From Sphingopyxis lindanitolerans (GTDB taxonomy: Bacteria > Pseudomonadota > Alphaproteobacteria > Sphingomonadales > Sphingomonadaceae), in assembly GCF_002993885.1 (NCBI RefSeq), contig NZ_CM009578.1, positions 623,251 to 687,250 of the forward strand: DNA of 64,000 nt. Reading direction: 5' to 3'. The position numbers were made by a program, and so were the translations under genes. Under the pieces are notes generated by a model. The model did no database searches, was not told the origin of the DNA, and saw nothing but the letters and a program-made list of their open reading frames with translations. Numbering within the stretch: position 1 is the first letter of the stretch; each line of letters begins with the position of its first letter. Positions 9,205 to 18,135 of this stretch are shown here, in pieces.

Positions 9205-10011
9205 ATGACCATCCCTGCCGCGCACGCCCCCATCCTCTTCTTCGACAGCGGCCTCGGCGGCCTGACCGTGCTCGGCCCGACGCGCGCGCTGCTGCCGACC
9301 GCGCCGATCGTCTATGCCGCCGACTATGCCGGCCTGCCCTATGGCGCCAAGAGCGACGAGGAACTCGCGGCGCGCGTTCCAGCGCTGCTCGGCCGCCTCG
9401 TCGAACGCTATCAGCCGCGGCTGGCGGTCATCGCGTGCAACACCGCCTCGACGATCGCGCTCGCCCACGTCCGCGCCGCGCTCGACCTGCCGATCGTCGG
9501 CACCGTTCCCGCGATCAAGCCCGCCGCCGAGATGACGAGGACCGGCGTCATCGGCGTCCTCGGCACCGAGGCGACGGTGCGCCAGCCCTATGTCGACGAC
9601 CTCAGCGCCCGTTTCGCGAGCGACAAGGTCGTGCTGCGTCACGGCAGCCCGGGCCTCGTCACCGCCGCCGAAGCAAAGCTGCGCGGCGCGGCGGTCGATC
9701 CGGCGGTGATCGAACGCGCGGTCGCGGGCCTGCGCGATCAACCTCATGGCGACGCCCTCGATGTCATCGTCCTCGCCTGCACCCATTTCCCGCTGCTGCT
9801 CGACGAATTGCAAGCAGCGACAGGCCCGAACGTCGCCCTGATCGACGGCGCGGCAGGCATTGCGCGGCGTATCGCGCACCTGGCCCAAGGCCAGCCCTGG
9901 CCCGCCGCGACCGCGCCGGGTGTCGCGGTCTTCACGCGCAGCGACGAACGCCCGCCCCCGCCGCTCGCCGCGCTCGCGCCCTATGGCATCGACCGCATTG
10001 AGACAATTTGA
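9205..10011 (+). CDS. murI: Glutamate racemase
   Basis: 268 residues. It converts L- to D-glutamate for peptidoglycan. The two catalytic cysteines are present: Cys78 in VIACNTAS and Cys192 in LACTHFPLL, along with the N-terminal FFDSGLGGLTVL phosphate-loop-like motif and LPYGAKS. The length is usual for the family. It is transcribed away from plsY and followed by a 122-base gap before hemA, so it may have its own promoter inside the repeat-bearing gap upstream. Confidence 0.95.
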   Translation: MTIPAAHAPILFFDSGLGGLTVLGPTRALLPTAPIVYAADYAGLPYGAKSDEELAARVPALLGRLVERYQPRLAVIACNTASTIALAHVRAALDLPIVGTVPAIKPAAEMTRTGVIGVLGTEATVRQPYVDDLSARFASDKVVLRHGSPGLVTAAEAKLRGAAVDPAVIERAVAGLRDQPHGDALDVIVLACTHFPLLLDELQAATGPNVALIDGAAGIARRIAHLAQGQPWPAATAPGVAVFTRSDERPPPPLAALAPYGIDRIETI

Positions 10012-10020
10012 CCTAGCTGC

Positions 10021-10035
10021 TGCGAATCGTTCGCA
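10021..10035. promoter_or_regulatory. Palindromic operator candidate upstream of hemA (TGCGAATCGTTCGCA)
   Basis: A 15-base 6-3-6 perfect inverted repeat, TGCGAA-TCG-TTCGCA, lies 98 bases before the hemA ATG and just after the murI stop. Its shape (TGNGAAT-N-NTTCNCA) resembles Fur-family boxes, which would make sense for iron control of heme synthesis. No convincing -35/-10 pair was found next to it, and the regulator is inferred. Confidence 0.4.
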
Positions 10036-10133
10036 CTGGCTTTCATGGCTTTGGGGCGGTATTGCGCCCGGATTACTGTCGCCGGAGGGAGCGACGTAAG
10101 CCTGGACTGGCACCTGACATGCGGGGCTGAGAC

Positions 10134-11354
10134 GTGAACTATAACGATATTTTCGCACGCGCGATCGACCGGCTGCACGAAGAGGGACGCTATCGCGTCT
10201 TCATCGACATCCTGCGCAACAAGGGGTCCTATCCCAACGCGCGCTGCTTCGCGGGCCACAATGGGCCGAAGCCGATTACCGTCTGGTGCTCGAACGACTA
10301 TCTGTCGATGGGCCAGCATCCCAAGGTCGTCGCCGCGATGGAAGAGGCGCTGCACGACGTCGGCGCCGGGGCCGGCGGCACGCGCAACATCGCGGGCAAC
10401 ACCCATTATCATATCGACCTCGAGGCCGAACTCGCCGACCTGCACGGCAAGGAGGGCGCACTGCTCTTCACCTCGGGCTATATCTCGAACGAAGCGACGC
10501 TCGGCACGCTCGGCAAGTTGCTCCCCGGCTGCATCATCTATTCGGACGAGCTCAACCACGCCTCGATGATCGCGGGCATCCGCAATTCGGGCTGCGAAAA
10601 GCGCGTGTGGCGCCACAACGACCTCGCCCATCTCGAGGAACTGCTTGCCGCCGACGATCCGCAGGCGGCAAAGCTGATCGCGTTCGAAAGCGTCTATTCG
10701 ATGGATGGCGACGTCTCGCCGATCCACGCGGTTTGCGACCTTGCCGAGAAATATAATGCGCTGACCTATTGCGACGAAGTCCATGCCGTCGGCATGTATG
10801 GCCCGCGCGGCGGCGGCATCACCGACCGCGACGAAGCGGCGCACCGCGTCGACATCATCGAGGGCACGCTTGGCAAAGCGTTCGGCGTGATGGGCGGCTA
10901 TATCGCCGCCGACAAGAATATCATCGACGTGATCCGCAGCTATGCGCCCGGTTTCATCTTCACCACCAGCCTGTCGCCCGTGCTCGTCGCGGGCGTGCTC
11001 GCGAGCGTGCGGCACCTGAAATCGTCGAGCGTCGAGCGCGAGGCGCAGCAGGCGGCGGCCGCCTATCTCAAGCAGAGCTTCCGCGACGCTGGGCTGCCGG
11101 TCATGGACTCGACGACCCATATCGTCCCGCTGATGATCGGCGATCCGGTGCGGGCAAAGAAGATCAGCGACATATTGCTCGCCGAATATGGCGTCTATGT
11201 GCAGCCGATCAATTTCCCGACCGTGCCGCGCGGCACCGAACGGCTGCGCTTCACCCCCGGGCCGACGCATGACGAGAGGATGATGCGCGAATTGACCGAA
11301 GCGCTCGTCGAAATCTGGGACCGCCTCGAACTGGAGCTTCGGAAGGCGGCGTGA
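10134..11354 (+). CDS. hemA: 5-aminolevulinate synthase
   Basis: 406 residues, full length for the alphaproteobacterial enzyme. It condenses glycine with succinyl-CoA using PLP, the first step of heme synthesis in this group. Visible signatures are [12 protein letters not shown], the glycine-rich [16 protein letters not shown], the PLP-contacting [13 protein letters not shown] and the Schiff-base lysine Lys248 in [13 protein letters not shown]. The start is the ATG at 10134. The stop overlaps the GTG start of the next gene, so the two are translationally coupled. A palindromic operator candidate lies upstream. Confidence 0.96.
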   Translation: MNYNDIFARAIDRLHEEGRYRVFIDILRNKGSYPNARCFAGHNGPKPITVWCSNDYLSMGQHPKVVAAMEEALHDVGAGAGGTRNIAGNTHYHIDLEAELADLHGKEGALLFTSGYISNEATLGTLGKLLPGCIIYSDELNHASMIAGIRNSGCEKRVWRHNDLAHLEELLAADDPQAAKLIAFESVYSMDGDVSPIHAVCDLAEKYNALTYCDEVHAVGMYGPRGGGITDRDEAAHRVDIIEGTLGKAFGVMGGYIAADKNIIDVIRSYAPGFIFTTSLSPVLVAGVLASVRHLKSSSVEREAQQAAAAYLKQSFRDAGLPVMDSTTHIVPLMIGDPVRAKKISDILLAEYGVYVQPINFPTVPRGTERLRFTPGPTHDERMMRELTEALVEIWDRLELELRKAA

Positions 11355-12040
11355 GCGAAGGGCCGCGTTACGACGAGGTCGTCCTGGGCCGCCGCTCGAC
11401 TCGCGGCTTCCTCGACAAGCCCGTTCCCAAAGCGCTGATCGCCGAAGTGATCGGGGTCGCGATGCGCGCGCCCTCCTCCTTCAACAACCAGTGCTGGAAT
11501 TTCTCGGTCGTCACCGGCGCGCCGCTGGAAGCGATCCGCAAGGGGAACACCGAAGGCATATTGGCGGGCAGGCCCGACAGCCGCGAATTTCGCCGCTTCG
11601 ACGGCATCGCCGACGACCATCGCGCCCGCCAGATCGAGATTGCGAAACAATTGTTCGGCGCGATGGGCATCGCCCGCGACGACAAGGACGCGCGGCAGGA
11701 CTGGGTCTTGCGCGGCTTTCGTCAATTCGACGCGCCGGTCAGCATCGTCGTCACCTATGACCGCGTCCTGCTCGGCGGCGACATCGCACCCTTCGACTGC
11801 GGCGCGGTGACCAACGCGCTGGTCAACGCCGCCTGGTCGCGCGGGCTCGGCTGCGTGATCAACAGCCAGGGGATCATGCAAAGTCCGGTCGTGCGCGAAC
11901 AGGCCCATATCCCTGACGACCAGGTCATCATGATCTGCGTCGCACTGGGCTGGCCCGACGAAGATTTTCCGGCGAATGCGGTGGTATCGAACCGCAAGCC
12001 CGTCGAGGATGCCGTGCGCTTCGTCGGGTTCACCGAATGA
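11351..12040 (+). CDS. Nitroreductase-family FMN oxidoreductase
   Basis: 229 residues, GTG start overlapping the hemA stop as GTGA. The N-terminal [13 protein letters not shown] and [14 protein letters not shown] motifs bind FMN, and [24 protein letters not shown] is the usual core helix and strand. The family reduces nitro compounds, quinones or flavins with NAD(P)H; the physiological substrate is unknown. Coupling to hemA suggests a linked role in redox or heme metabolism, but that is context only. Confidence 0.85.
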   Translation: MSEGPRYDEVVLGRRSTRGFLDKPVPKALIAEVIGVAMRAPSSFNNQCWNFSVVTGAPLEAIRKGNTEGILAGRPDSREFRRFDGIADDHRARQIEIAKQLFGAMGIARDDKDARQDWVLRGFRQFDAPVSIVVTYDRVLLGGDIAPFDCGAVTNALVNAAWSRGLGCVINSQGIMQSPVVREQAHIPDDQVIMICVALGWPDEDFPANAVVSNRKPVEDAVRFVGFTE

Positions 12041-12043
12041 CGC

Positions 12044-12634
12044 TCAGCCCGAGGGCCGCATCATTCCCCAGAAGTGCGGGCCGCCGCCCGGCACATCCCA
12101 CTCGACCTGCGTGACGAACCCCAGCCGCTCATAAAGCGGCACGTTCGCAGGCGTCGCGGTCTCCAGCCAGCACGACAGGCCTTCGCTGTCGGCGATCGCG
12201 GTCTGGGCGCGGATGATCCGTCCGCCATGCCCCTTGCCCTGATGCTCGGGCCGCACCCCGACATAATGGAGATACCAGAAACGCCCCTTGGGCCGGTGCG
12301 CGTCGATGCCGCCCTGCACCTTCAGCCCGCGCGGCAGCGCGGTGCCGAAGGTCGCGACCAGCGGGACGACGGTGCGCAGAAATTCGATCGTGCCGCTATG
12401 CGCCTGCCCCGGCGCGCGCCACAGCGATCCCGCCTCGTCGCCGGGCGACCGCAGCGCGACGCCGGCGCGCGTATCGGCGGGGACGAGCACCCGGAACAGG
12501 CTTTGCAAGGCGCGGGCGCGATGATCGGGGCCGGGCAATATCCATGACAGCGCGGGATCGGTCTGAAACGCCCGCGCCAGTGTTTCGATCAGCGCCGGAT
12601 GATCGATCGCGCTTGCGGGCTTTATTCCGTCCAT
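12044..12634 (-). CDS. GNAT-family N-acetyltransferase
   Basis: 196 residues. The acetyl-CoA binding motif A reads YVGVRPEHQGKGHGGRII around residues 124-141, followed by the C-terminal NVPLYERLGFVTQVEWDVPGGGPHFWGMMR, as in many GNAT enzymes. An acceptor cannot be deduced. It runs tail to tail with the nitroreductase gene, only three bases apart, and its upstream side holds a paired palindrome. Confidence 0.85.
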   Translation of the reverse strand: MDGIKPASAIDHPALIETLARAFQTDPALSWILPGPDHRARALQSLFRVLVPADTRAGVALRSPGDEAGSLWRAPGQAHSGTIEFLRTVVPLVATFGTALPRGLKVQGGIDAHRPKGRFWYLHYVGVRPEHQGKGHGGRIIRAQTAIADSEGLSCWLETATPANVPLYERLGFVTQVEWDVPGGGPHFWGMMRPSG

Positions 12635-12651
12635 CGACTTCCCCCATTTGC

Positions 12652-12717
12652 CATTCCCGCGAAAGCGGGAACCCAGGGCGGTTCAGTTTACCATGGGTTC
12701 CCGCTTTCGCGGGAATG
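12652..12717. repeat. Paired palindrome, CATTCCCGCGAAAGCGGGAA family
   Basis: Two inverted 24-base arms (12652-12675 and 12694-12717) surround an 18-base spacer. Each arm is itself a TTCCCGC-GAAA-GCGGGAA hairpin. It sits at the 3' side of the lipoprotein gene and upstream of the acetyltransferase gene. A single related copy is at 46529-46560. Confidence 0.8.
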
Positions 12718-12728
12718 ACAAATTATGC

Positions 12729-13169
12729 TTAATCGCGGCAATACCCCTCGCCGGGCTTGACGATCAGGCAGTCCGTTTTCCCCGCCAGATATTTGAGGCC
12801 GGTCTCGTCGCCGCTGCCGCGGTGGAGCGACAATTCTTCGCCGCCGCGCTTGAACATGATGCCATGCTCGCTGTCCGCGCCGTCATAGCTGCCCTTGGTG
12901 TCGAGGTCCGACTGCATCTCCAGCTTGTATTTTCCGGGCTCGGCGGTGGTGATCGTCACATACATGCCTTCGACGCCGGTCCATTTGCCCGCCCAGCTTG
13001 CAAAGCGATGCGGCGCGGTCGCCGAATCGTCGGGCATCGTTTCGTCGGGAACGGTTTCGACCGGAACCTCGGTGGTCGTCGTCTGGGTCGGCGCCGGCGC
13101 TTCGGCCTTTCCGCACCCGGTCAGCAGGACCAACGCCGCGGCGCCCGTCAGGATCATGCTCTTCTGCAT
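12729..13169 (-). CDS. Small lipoprotein of unknown function
   Basis: 146 residues. The start at 13169 has a strong Shine-Dalgarno (AAGGAGA) and yields a lipoprotein signal with lipobox LLTGC, Cys19 being the lipidated residue. A Thr/Pro/Glu-rich linker (about 25-52) is followed by a compact domain with SWAGKWTGVEGMYVTI and DCLIVKPGEGYCRD, the latter with two cysteines that may pair. Such short lipoproteins are often annotated only as hypothetical. It sits upstream of a paired palindrome and downstream of the dehydratase gene on the same strand, with a gap of 32 bases to it. Confidence 0.75.
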   Translation of the reverse strand: MQKSMILTGAAALVLLTGCGKAEAPAPTQTTTTEVPVETVPDETMPDDSATAPHRFASWAGKWTGVEGMYVTITTAEPGKYKLEMQSDLDTKGSYDGADSEHGIMFKRGGEELSLHRGSGDETGLKYLAGKTDCLIVKPGEGYCRD

Positions 13170-13201
13170 CTTGCTTCTCCTTATCCTCTTCCAACGCCTT
13201 G

Positions 13202-14206
13202 CTACCGATAAGTTTCCTGCTCGTCGATGATCGCCGCGAACGCCTGCGGATCGACATTGCCCCCCGACAGGGTGACGAGCGTCGCGTCGGTCGGCGTCAC
13301 CTTGCCCGCAAGGATCGCGGCCAGCGCCGCCGCGCCGCCGGGCTCGACGACAAGGTGCAGCCGCGCGAACGCGGTGCGCATCGCATGGCGCACCTCGTCG
13401 CGGGTGACGACGACCCCGCGCACGCCGCGCGCGCGCAGCACCGCGAAATTGATCGGCCAGGTCTCGGGGGTCTGGAGCGCATCGCATTCGGTCGGGTAGG
13501 CCAGATTCTCGACCGACAGGGTTTCACCCGCCGCCAGGCTGCGCGTCACATCATCCCAGCCCTCGGGCTCGACCGCGACGATCGCGGCGTCGGGGCATGC
13601 AAGCGCCAGCCCCGCCGACAATCCCCCGCCGCCGCAGCAGGCGACCACCAGATCGGGCTCGCCCAGCCCGCGCGCCGCCATCTGCGCGCGCGCCTCGATC
13701 CCGGCCGTCCCCTGCCCCTCGATGATCCAGGGGTCGCCATAGGCGTGGACCAGCGTCCCGCCGCGATCCTCGATCAGCCGCGCGGCGACCGCGTCGCGCG
13801 ATTCGGTGACGCGGTCGTACAGCACCACTTCGGCGCCGAGCGCGCGCGTCGCAGCGAGCTTCATCGCGGGCGCGTTGCTCGGCATCACGATCGTCGCCTT
13901 GATGCCCAGCCGCTTCGCCGCCCAGGCGACGCCCTGCGCATGATTGCCGCTCGACACCCCGACGACCCCCGCCGCCGCCTGATCGGGCGTCAGGTCGGTC
14001 AGTCGGTGCCACGCGCCGCGAATCTTGAAGGCGCCGACCGGCTGCAGGCTTTCGGCCTTGCACCAGATCGTCCGCCCCTCGACCTCGAGCGGCAGCAGCG
14101 GGGTTTGCGGCAGGATGGCAGCGACTTTCGCCGCCGCGCGTTCGACACCCGCAAGGGTCGGCGCGCGCGCCGGGTCGAGCAGGGCCTGGGGGCTTTGTTC
14201 CGTCAT
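13202..14206 (-). CDS. Threonine/serine dehydratase (PLP, ilvA/tdcB type)
   Basis: 334 residues of fold-type II PLP enzyme. The PLP lysine is Lys61 in GAFKIRGAW, the substrate loop is SSGNHAQGVAWAA, and the phosphate-binding glycine loop is CCGGGGLSAG near 191-200. The length matches catabolic or single-domain threonine dehydratases without the C-terminal ACT regulatory domain, so feedback control by isoleucine is unlikely. It could serve ketobutyrate supply for isoleucine (ilvD is also in this window) or serine/threonine degradation. It is divergent from the polyamine locus, with 66 bases between start codons. Confidence 0.88.
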   Translation of the reverse strand: MTEQSPQALLDPARAPTLAGVERAAAKVAAILPQTPLLPLEVEGRTIWCKAESLQPVGAFKIRGAWHRLTDLTPDQAAAGVVGVSSGNHAQGVAWAAKRLGIKATIVMPSNAPAMKLAATRALGAEVVLYDRVTESRDAVAARLIEDRGGTLVHAYGDPWIIEGQGTAGIEARAQMAARGLGEPDLVVACCGGGGLSAGLALACPDAAIVAVEPEGWDDVTRSLAAGETLSVENLAYPTECDALQTPETWPINFAVLRARGVRGVVVTRDEVRHAMRTAFARLHLVVEPGGAAALAAILAGKVTPTDATLVTLSGGNVDPQAFAAIIDEQETYR

Positions 14207-14272
14207 GGCTTCGTCCTATAGGGCCGCTCATAGATCACAAGCGGCGCAGCTTCGCGACAGGAGATTTTCACG

Positions 14273-15481
14273 ATGAGCAAGGTTCTGGTGATCGGCGCGG
14301 GCGGCGTCGGTTCGGTTGCGGTGCACAAGATGGCGATGAACGCCGACATCTTCTCCGACATCACGCTCGCCAGTCGCCGCAAGTTCAAATGCGACGCGAT
14401 CGCCGCATCGGTGAAGGAACGCACCGGCGTCACGATCAGGACAGCCGAGGTCGACGCCGACCATATCGACGCCACCGCGGCGCTGATCCGCGACATCGGC
14501 GCAACGCACGTCGTCAACCTCGCGCTCCCCTATCAGGATCTGACGATCATGGAGGCGTGCCTGTCGACCGGCGCCCATTATATGGACACCGCCAATTACG
14601 AACCGCGCGACGAGGCGAAGTTCGAATATCATTGGCAATGGGCGTATCAGGATCGCTTCAAGGACGCCGGGCTGATGGCGCTGCTCGGTTCGGGTTTCGA
14701 TCCCGGCGTGACCAGCGTCTTCACCACCTGGCTCAAGAAGCATCATTTCGAGCGCATCGACACGCTCGACATTCTCGACTGCAACGGCGGCGATCACGGC
14801 CAGCATTTCGCGACCAACTTCAATCCGGAGATCAACATCCGCGAGGTGACCGCGGTCGCGCGTCACTGGGAAAATGGCGACTGGGTCGAAACCCCGCCGA
14901 TGTCGGTGAAACAGCCGTTCGATTTCGAGGCCGTCGGGCCGAAGACGATGTATCTCATGTATCATGAGGAAATCGAAAGCCTGAAGACGCATCTGCCCGA
15001 AATCCAGCGCATCCGCTTCTGGATGACCTTCGGCGAGGCCTATATCACCCACCTCAATGTCCTCCAGAATGTCGGCATGACGCGGATCGATCCGGTGATC
15101 TACGAAGGGCGCGAGATCGTCCCGCTGCAATTCCTGAAAGCGGTGCTTCCCGAACCGTCGAGCCTGGGCGAGACCACGAAAGGCAAGACCAACATCGGCG
15201 TCATCGCGACCGGCCTCGGCCAGGACGGCCAGGAAAAGACGCTCTATCTCTATAATATCTGCGACCATGAGGACGCCTATGCCGAAACCGGCAACCAGGC
15301 CGTCAGCTATACCACCGGCGTCCCCGCGATGATCGGCGCCGCGATGATGGTGACGGGTGCATGGAAGGGTAACGGCGTGTTCAACATGGAGCAGATGGAC
15401 CCCGATCCCTTCATGGACATGCTGAACAGGCACGGCCTGCCGTGGCAGGTGAAGGAACTCGATGGACCGCTGGATTTCTGA
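14273..15481 (+). CDS. Carboxynorspermidine/carboxyspermidine synthase (saccharopine dehydrogenase family)
   Basis: 402 residues with an N-terminal NAD(P)-binding motif VIGAGGVGSVAVHK at 5-18, then the saccharopine-dehydrogenase-like substrate domain (GSGFDPGVTSVFTTW, LDCNGGDHG). The family reductively couples a diamine with aspartate semialdehyde to give carboxynorspermidine or carboxyspermidine. The presence downstream of nspC and an ornithine decarboxylase supports the carboxyspermidine route to spermidine from putrescine. A good Shine-Dalgarno (CAGGAGA) precedes the ATG. The next gene starts five bases after the stop, indicating an operon. Confidence 0.9.
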   Translation: MSKVLVIGAGGVGSVAVHKMAMNADIFSDITLASRRKFKCDAIAASVKERTGVTIRTAEVDADHIDATAALIRDIGATHVVNLALPYQDLTIMEACLSTGAHYMDTANYEPRDEAKFEYHWQWAYQDRFKDAGLMALLGSGFDPGVTSVFTTWLKKHHFERIDTLDILDCNGGDHGQHFATNFNPEINIREVTAVARHWENGDWVETPPMSVKQPFDFEAVGPKTMYLMYHEEIESLKTHLPEIQRIRFWMTFGEAYITHLNVLQNVGMTRIDPVIYEGREIVPLQFLKAVLPEPSSLGETTKGKTNIGVIATGLGQDGQEKTLYLYNICDHEDAYAETGNQAVSYTTGVPAMIGAAMMVTGAWKGNGVFNMEQMDPDPFMDMLNRHGLPWQVKELDGPLDF

Positions 15482-15485
15482 CGCG

Positions 15486-16580
15486 ATGCGGACATTGTTG
15501 TGGAGCGTTGCCGCGGCCTTCACCCTATGCCTCGCCACCCCCGCCGCCGCGCAACCCGAAGACGCCTACGCCCCCGCCCGCGCGATCGTCGCCGACATCG
15601 GCAAGATCGTCACCCCCAATGGGGTGCAGGAGACCTTCGAGGTCACCCTCGGCGGCGCGCGGCAGGTCGTCAACGTGCGCGGCGCCGATCGCGACAATCC
15701 GATCCTGATCTTCGTCCACGGCGGCCCCGGCGCGGTCGAAATGCCCTTCGCCTGGGCGTTCCAGCGACCGTGGGAGGATGTCTTCACCGTCGTGCAGTAT
15801 GATCAGCGCGGTGCCGGGCGCAGCTATCCGCTGAACGATCCAAAGGCGCTCGCGCCGACGATGACGGTCGACCGCTACCGCGACGACGCTATCGAACTGA
15901 TCGAACTGCTCCAGAAACGCTACGCCAAGCGCAAAGTCGTGCTGCTCGGTCATAGCTGGGGTTCGATCGTCGGTCTGTCGGTCGCGATGAAGCGCCCCGA
16001 CCTGCTCTACGCCTATGTCGGCGTCGGTCAGGGCATCGATTTTCGCGAAGGCGAGAAAGTCGGCATGGCGTGGACCCGCGCCAAGGCGCTCGTGGCGGGC
16101 AACAGCGAGGCTGTCGCCGCAATCGACGCGCTCGCGCCCTATCCGCAGGGCGACTTCACCATCGCCAAGGCAGACGGCTGGCGCAAATATGCGATCCCCT
16201 ACGGCTCGCTGATATACAACAAACCTGACCTCACTTATTATTTTCAAACCCCACGCCTCTCGCCCGAATATAGCGAGGCCGATCGCCAAGCCTGGGGCAA
16301 GGGGAGCGAATTTTCGGTGACGACGCTCTGGCCGCGCCTCGCCAACGTCAGTTTCAAACCCGTGCGCAAGCTCGACGTCCCGCTCGTCTTCCTGCTCGGC
16401 CGCCACGACTATACCGTCCCTTCGCCGGTCGCTGCCGCATGGTTTGCCAAGGTCAAGGCGCCTTCGAAGAAGCTCGTCTGGTTCGAACATTCAGCGCATA
16501 TGCCGATGGTCGAGGAGCCGGGGCATTTCTTCGCCGCGCTGCTCCGCGATGTGCTGCCGCTGACGAAAGACAAGAAATGA
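15486..16580 (+). CDS. Secreted alpha/beta hydrolase, proline-iminopeptidase-like
   Basis: 364 residues from the ATG at 15486, which begins a signal peptide MRTLLWSVAAAFTLCLATPA; an ATG 24 bases upstream would bury the signal. The core shows HGGPG at 78-82, DQRGAGRS near 106-113, the nucleophile elbow GHSWGS (Ser157), an Asp in GRHDYTVPSP and His in EHSAHMPMVEEPGHF. HGGPG plus GHSWG is typical of prolyl aminopeptidases and related amidases or esterases. It is squeezed between two polyamine genes, with a five-base gap upstream and a four-base overlap downstream. An amidase acting on acylated amines or peptides in the periplasm is conceivable but unproven. Confidence 0.82.
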   Translation: MRTLLWSVAAAFTLCLATPAAAQPEDAYAPARAIVADIGKIVTPNGVQETFEVTLGGARQVVNVRGADRDNPILIFVHGGPGAVEMPFAWAFQRPWEDVFTVVQYDQRGAGRSYPLNDPKALAPTMTVDRYRDDAIELIELLQKRYAKRKVVLLGHSWGSIVGLSVAMKRPDLLYAYVGVGQGIDFREGEKVGMAWTRAKALVAGNSEAVAAIDALAPYPQGDFTIAKADGWRKYAIPYGSLIYNKPDLTYYFQTPRLSPEYSEADRQAWGKGSEFSVTTLWPRLANVSFKPVRKLDVPLVFLLGRHDYTVPSPVAAAWFAKVKAPSKKLVWFEHSAHMPMVEEPGHFFAALLRDVLPLTKDKK

Positions 16581-16927
16581 CCGCCTATCTCGCCCCCATC
16601 GGCCTGCTCGTCCTCTCCAACATCTTCATGACCTTCGCCTGGTACGGCCATCTCGGCGATCTCTCGCGCCCGATGTGGCTCGCGATCCTGATGGCGTGGG
16701 GCATCGCCTTCTTCGAATATTGCCTTGCCGTGCCCGCGAACCGCATCGGCCACGCCGTCTATTCGACCGCCGAATTGAAGACGATGCAGGAAGTGATTAC
16801 CTTGCTCGTTTTCGCGGGCTTCGCGGTCTTCTGGCTCGGCGAGCGATTGACGGTCAATCATCTCGTCGGCTTCGGCCTGATCGCGGCGGGAGCCTTCTTC
16901 ATCTTCAGGGGGCCGCTTCCGGCCTGA
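16577..16927 (+). CDS. DUF486/DMT-superfamily small membrane protein
   Basis: 116 residues with four hydrophobic helices: residues 1-22 (LAPIGLLVLSNIFMTFAWYG), 34-52, 70-90 and 95-112. The pattern NIFMTFAWYGHL and FFEYCLAVPANRIGH is that of DUF486 proteins, distant relatives of drug/metabolite transporters of the EamA/SMR type. It overlaps the hydrolase stop as ATGA and is followed by nspC after 20 bases, so it is part of the polyamine transcription unit. A role in moving polyamines or their precursors across the inner membrane is an inference from position. Confidence 0.8.
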   Translation: MTAYLAPIGLLVLSNIFMTFAWYGHLGDLSRPMWLAILMAWGIAFFEYCLAVPANRIGHAVYSTAELKTMQEVITLLVFAGFAVFWLGERLTVNHLVGFGLIAAGAFFIFRGPLPA

Positions 16928-16947
16928 CAGGAACCAGGAACCACGTC

Positions 16948-18135
16948 ATGGAAACCCGCGCCGGCGACCCCGGAGCCTTTGCCCGCTTCGACCTGACTCG
17001 CGTCCCGTCGCCCGCCTTCGTCGTCGATGCGGCGAAGGTCCGCGCCAATCTGGCGGTGCTGCGCCAGATCGGCGATGCGTCGGGCGCGCGCGTGCTCGCG
17101 GCGCTCAAGGCCTTTTCGATGTGGTCGCTCGGACCCACCGTTGCCGACTATCTCGACGGCGTCTGCGCCTCGGGCCTCTACGAAGCGAAGCTCGGGCGTG
17201 AGGAATATGCCGCGCCCGGCAAGCATAGCGAGGTCGCGACCTATTGCGCGGGCTACAAGGACGCCGACCTGCCCGCGATCGCGGCGCTGTCCGACCATCT
17301 GATCTTCAACTCGCCGGGGCAGATCGCGCGCTTTCGCCCGCTCCTCGACGATCTGCGCGCGCAGGGCGAGCGTTTCGACATCGGCCTGCGCATCAACCCG
17401 ATGCACAGCGAGGGCGAGACCCCGAAATACGATCCCGCCGCGCCGTGCAGCCGCCTCGGCTTTCCCGTCACCCAATTGCTTCCCGAACATATGGAGGGCG
17501 TCGACGGCGTGCATATGCACAGCCTGTGCGAACAGGATTTTCCGCCGCTTCAGCGCACCTGGAACGCGGTCCAGCCGATGCTGCGTCCCTTTTTCAGCCA
17601 GCTCAAATGGATCAACTTCGGCGGCGGCCATCATGTTACTCGCGCCGATTATCAGATCGACGAGTTGATCGCCTTCCTGAAGCAGGTGCGCGCCGCGACC
17701 GACTGCGACGTGATGATCGAACCCGGCGAGGCGATCGCGCTCGACGCCGGCATCCTCGTCGGTGAAATCCTCGACCTGTTCGACAATGGGATGGCCGTCG
17801 GCATCACCGACATTTCGGCGACCTGCCACATGCCCGACGTGATCGAGGCGCCCTATCGCCCCGCGATGCTGGACGAAGGCAGCGACGGGATGGCGACGCG
17901 CCTCGGCGGCCCCTCGTGCCTCGCGGGCGACGTGATCGGCGACTATCGCCTGCCCGGTGGCGCCCGCATCGGCCAGCGCTTCGCCTTCCTCGACCAGGCG
18001 CATTATTCGATGGTCAAGACCAACAGCTTCAACGGCGTGCCGCTGCCGTCGATCTGGCTGTGGGACAGCGAGACCGACGCGCTGCAACTGGTCCGCGAAT
18101 TTGGCTATGAGGATTTCAGGACACGGCTGAGCTGA
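16948..18135 (+). CDS. nspC: Carboxynorspermidine/carboxyspermidine decarboxylase
   Basis: 395 residues. A fold-type III PLP decarboxylase removes the carboxyl group from carboxy(nor)spermidine. The PLP lysine is Lys54 in AALKAFSMWS. Other signatures are CASGLYEAKLGREE, INPMHSEGETPKYDP, GVHMHSLCEQ, NFGGGHHVTRADY and the C-terminal VKTNSFNG, all characteristic of NspC rather than of diaminopimelate or arginine decarboxylases. The ATG at 16948 is chosen; the open frame extends upstream but only as a shadow of the membrane protein gene. It is the last gene of the unit. Confidence 0.93.
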   Translation: METRAGDPGAFARFDLTRVPSPAFVVDAAKVRANLAVLRQIGDASGARVLAALKAFSMWSLGPTVADYLDGVCASGLYEAKLGREEYAAPGKHSEVATYCAGYKDADLPAIAALSDHLIFNSPGQIARFRPLLDDLRAQGERFDIGLRINPMHSEGETPKYDPAAPCSRLGFPVTQLLPEHMEGVDGVHMHSLCEQDFPPLQRTWNAVQPMLRPFFSQLKWINFGGGHHVTRADYQIDELIAFLKQVRAATDCDVMIEPGEAIALDAGILVGEILDLFDNGMAVGITDISATCHMPDVIEAPYRPAMLDEGSDGMATRLGGPSCLAGDVIGDYRLPGGARIGQRFAFLDQAHYSMVKTNSFNGVPLPSIWLWDSETDALQLVREFGYEDFRTRLS

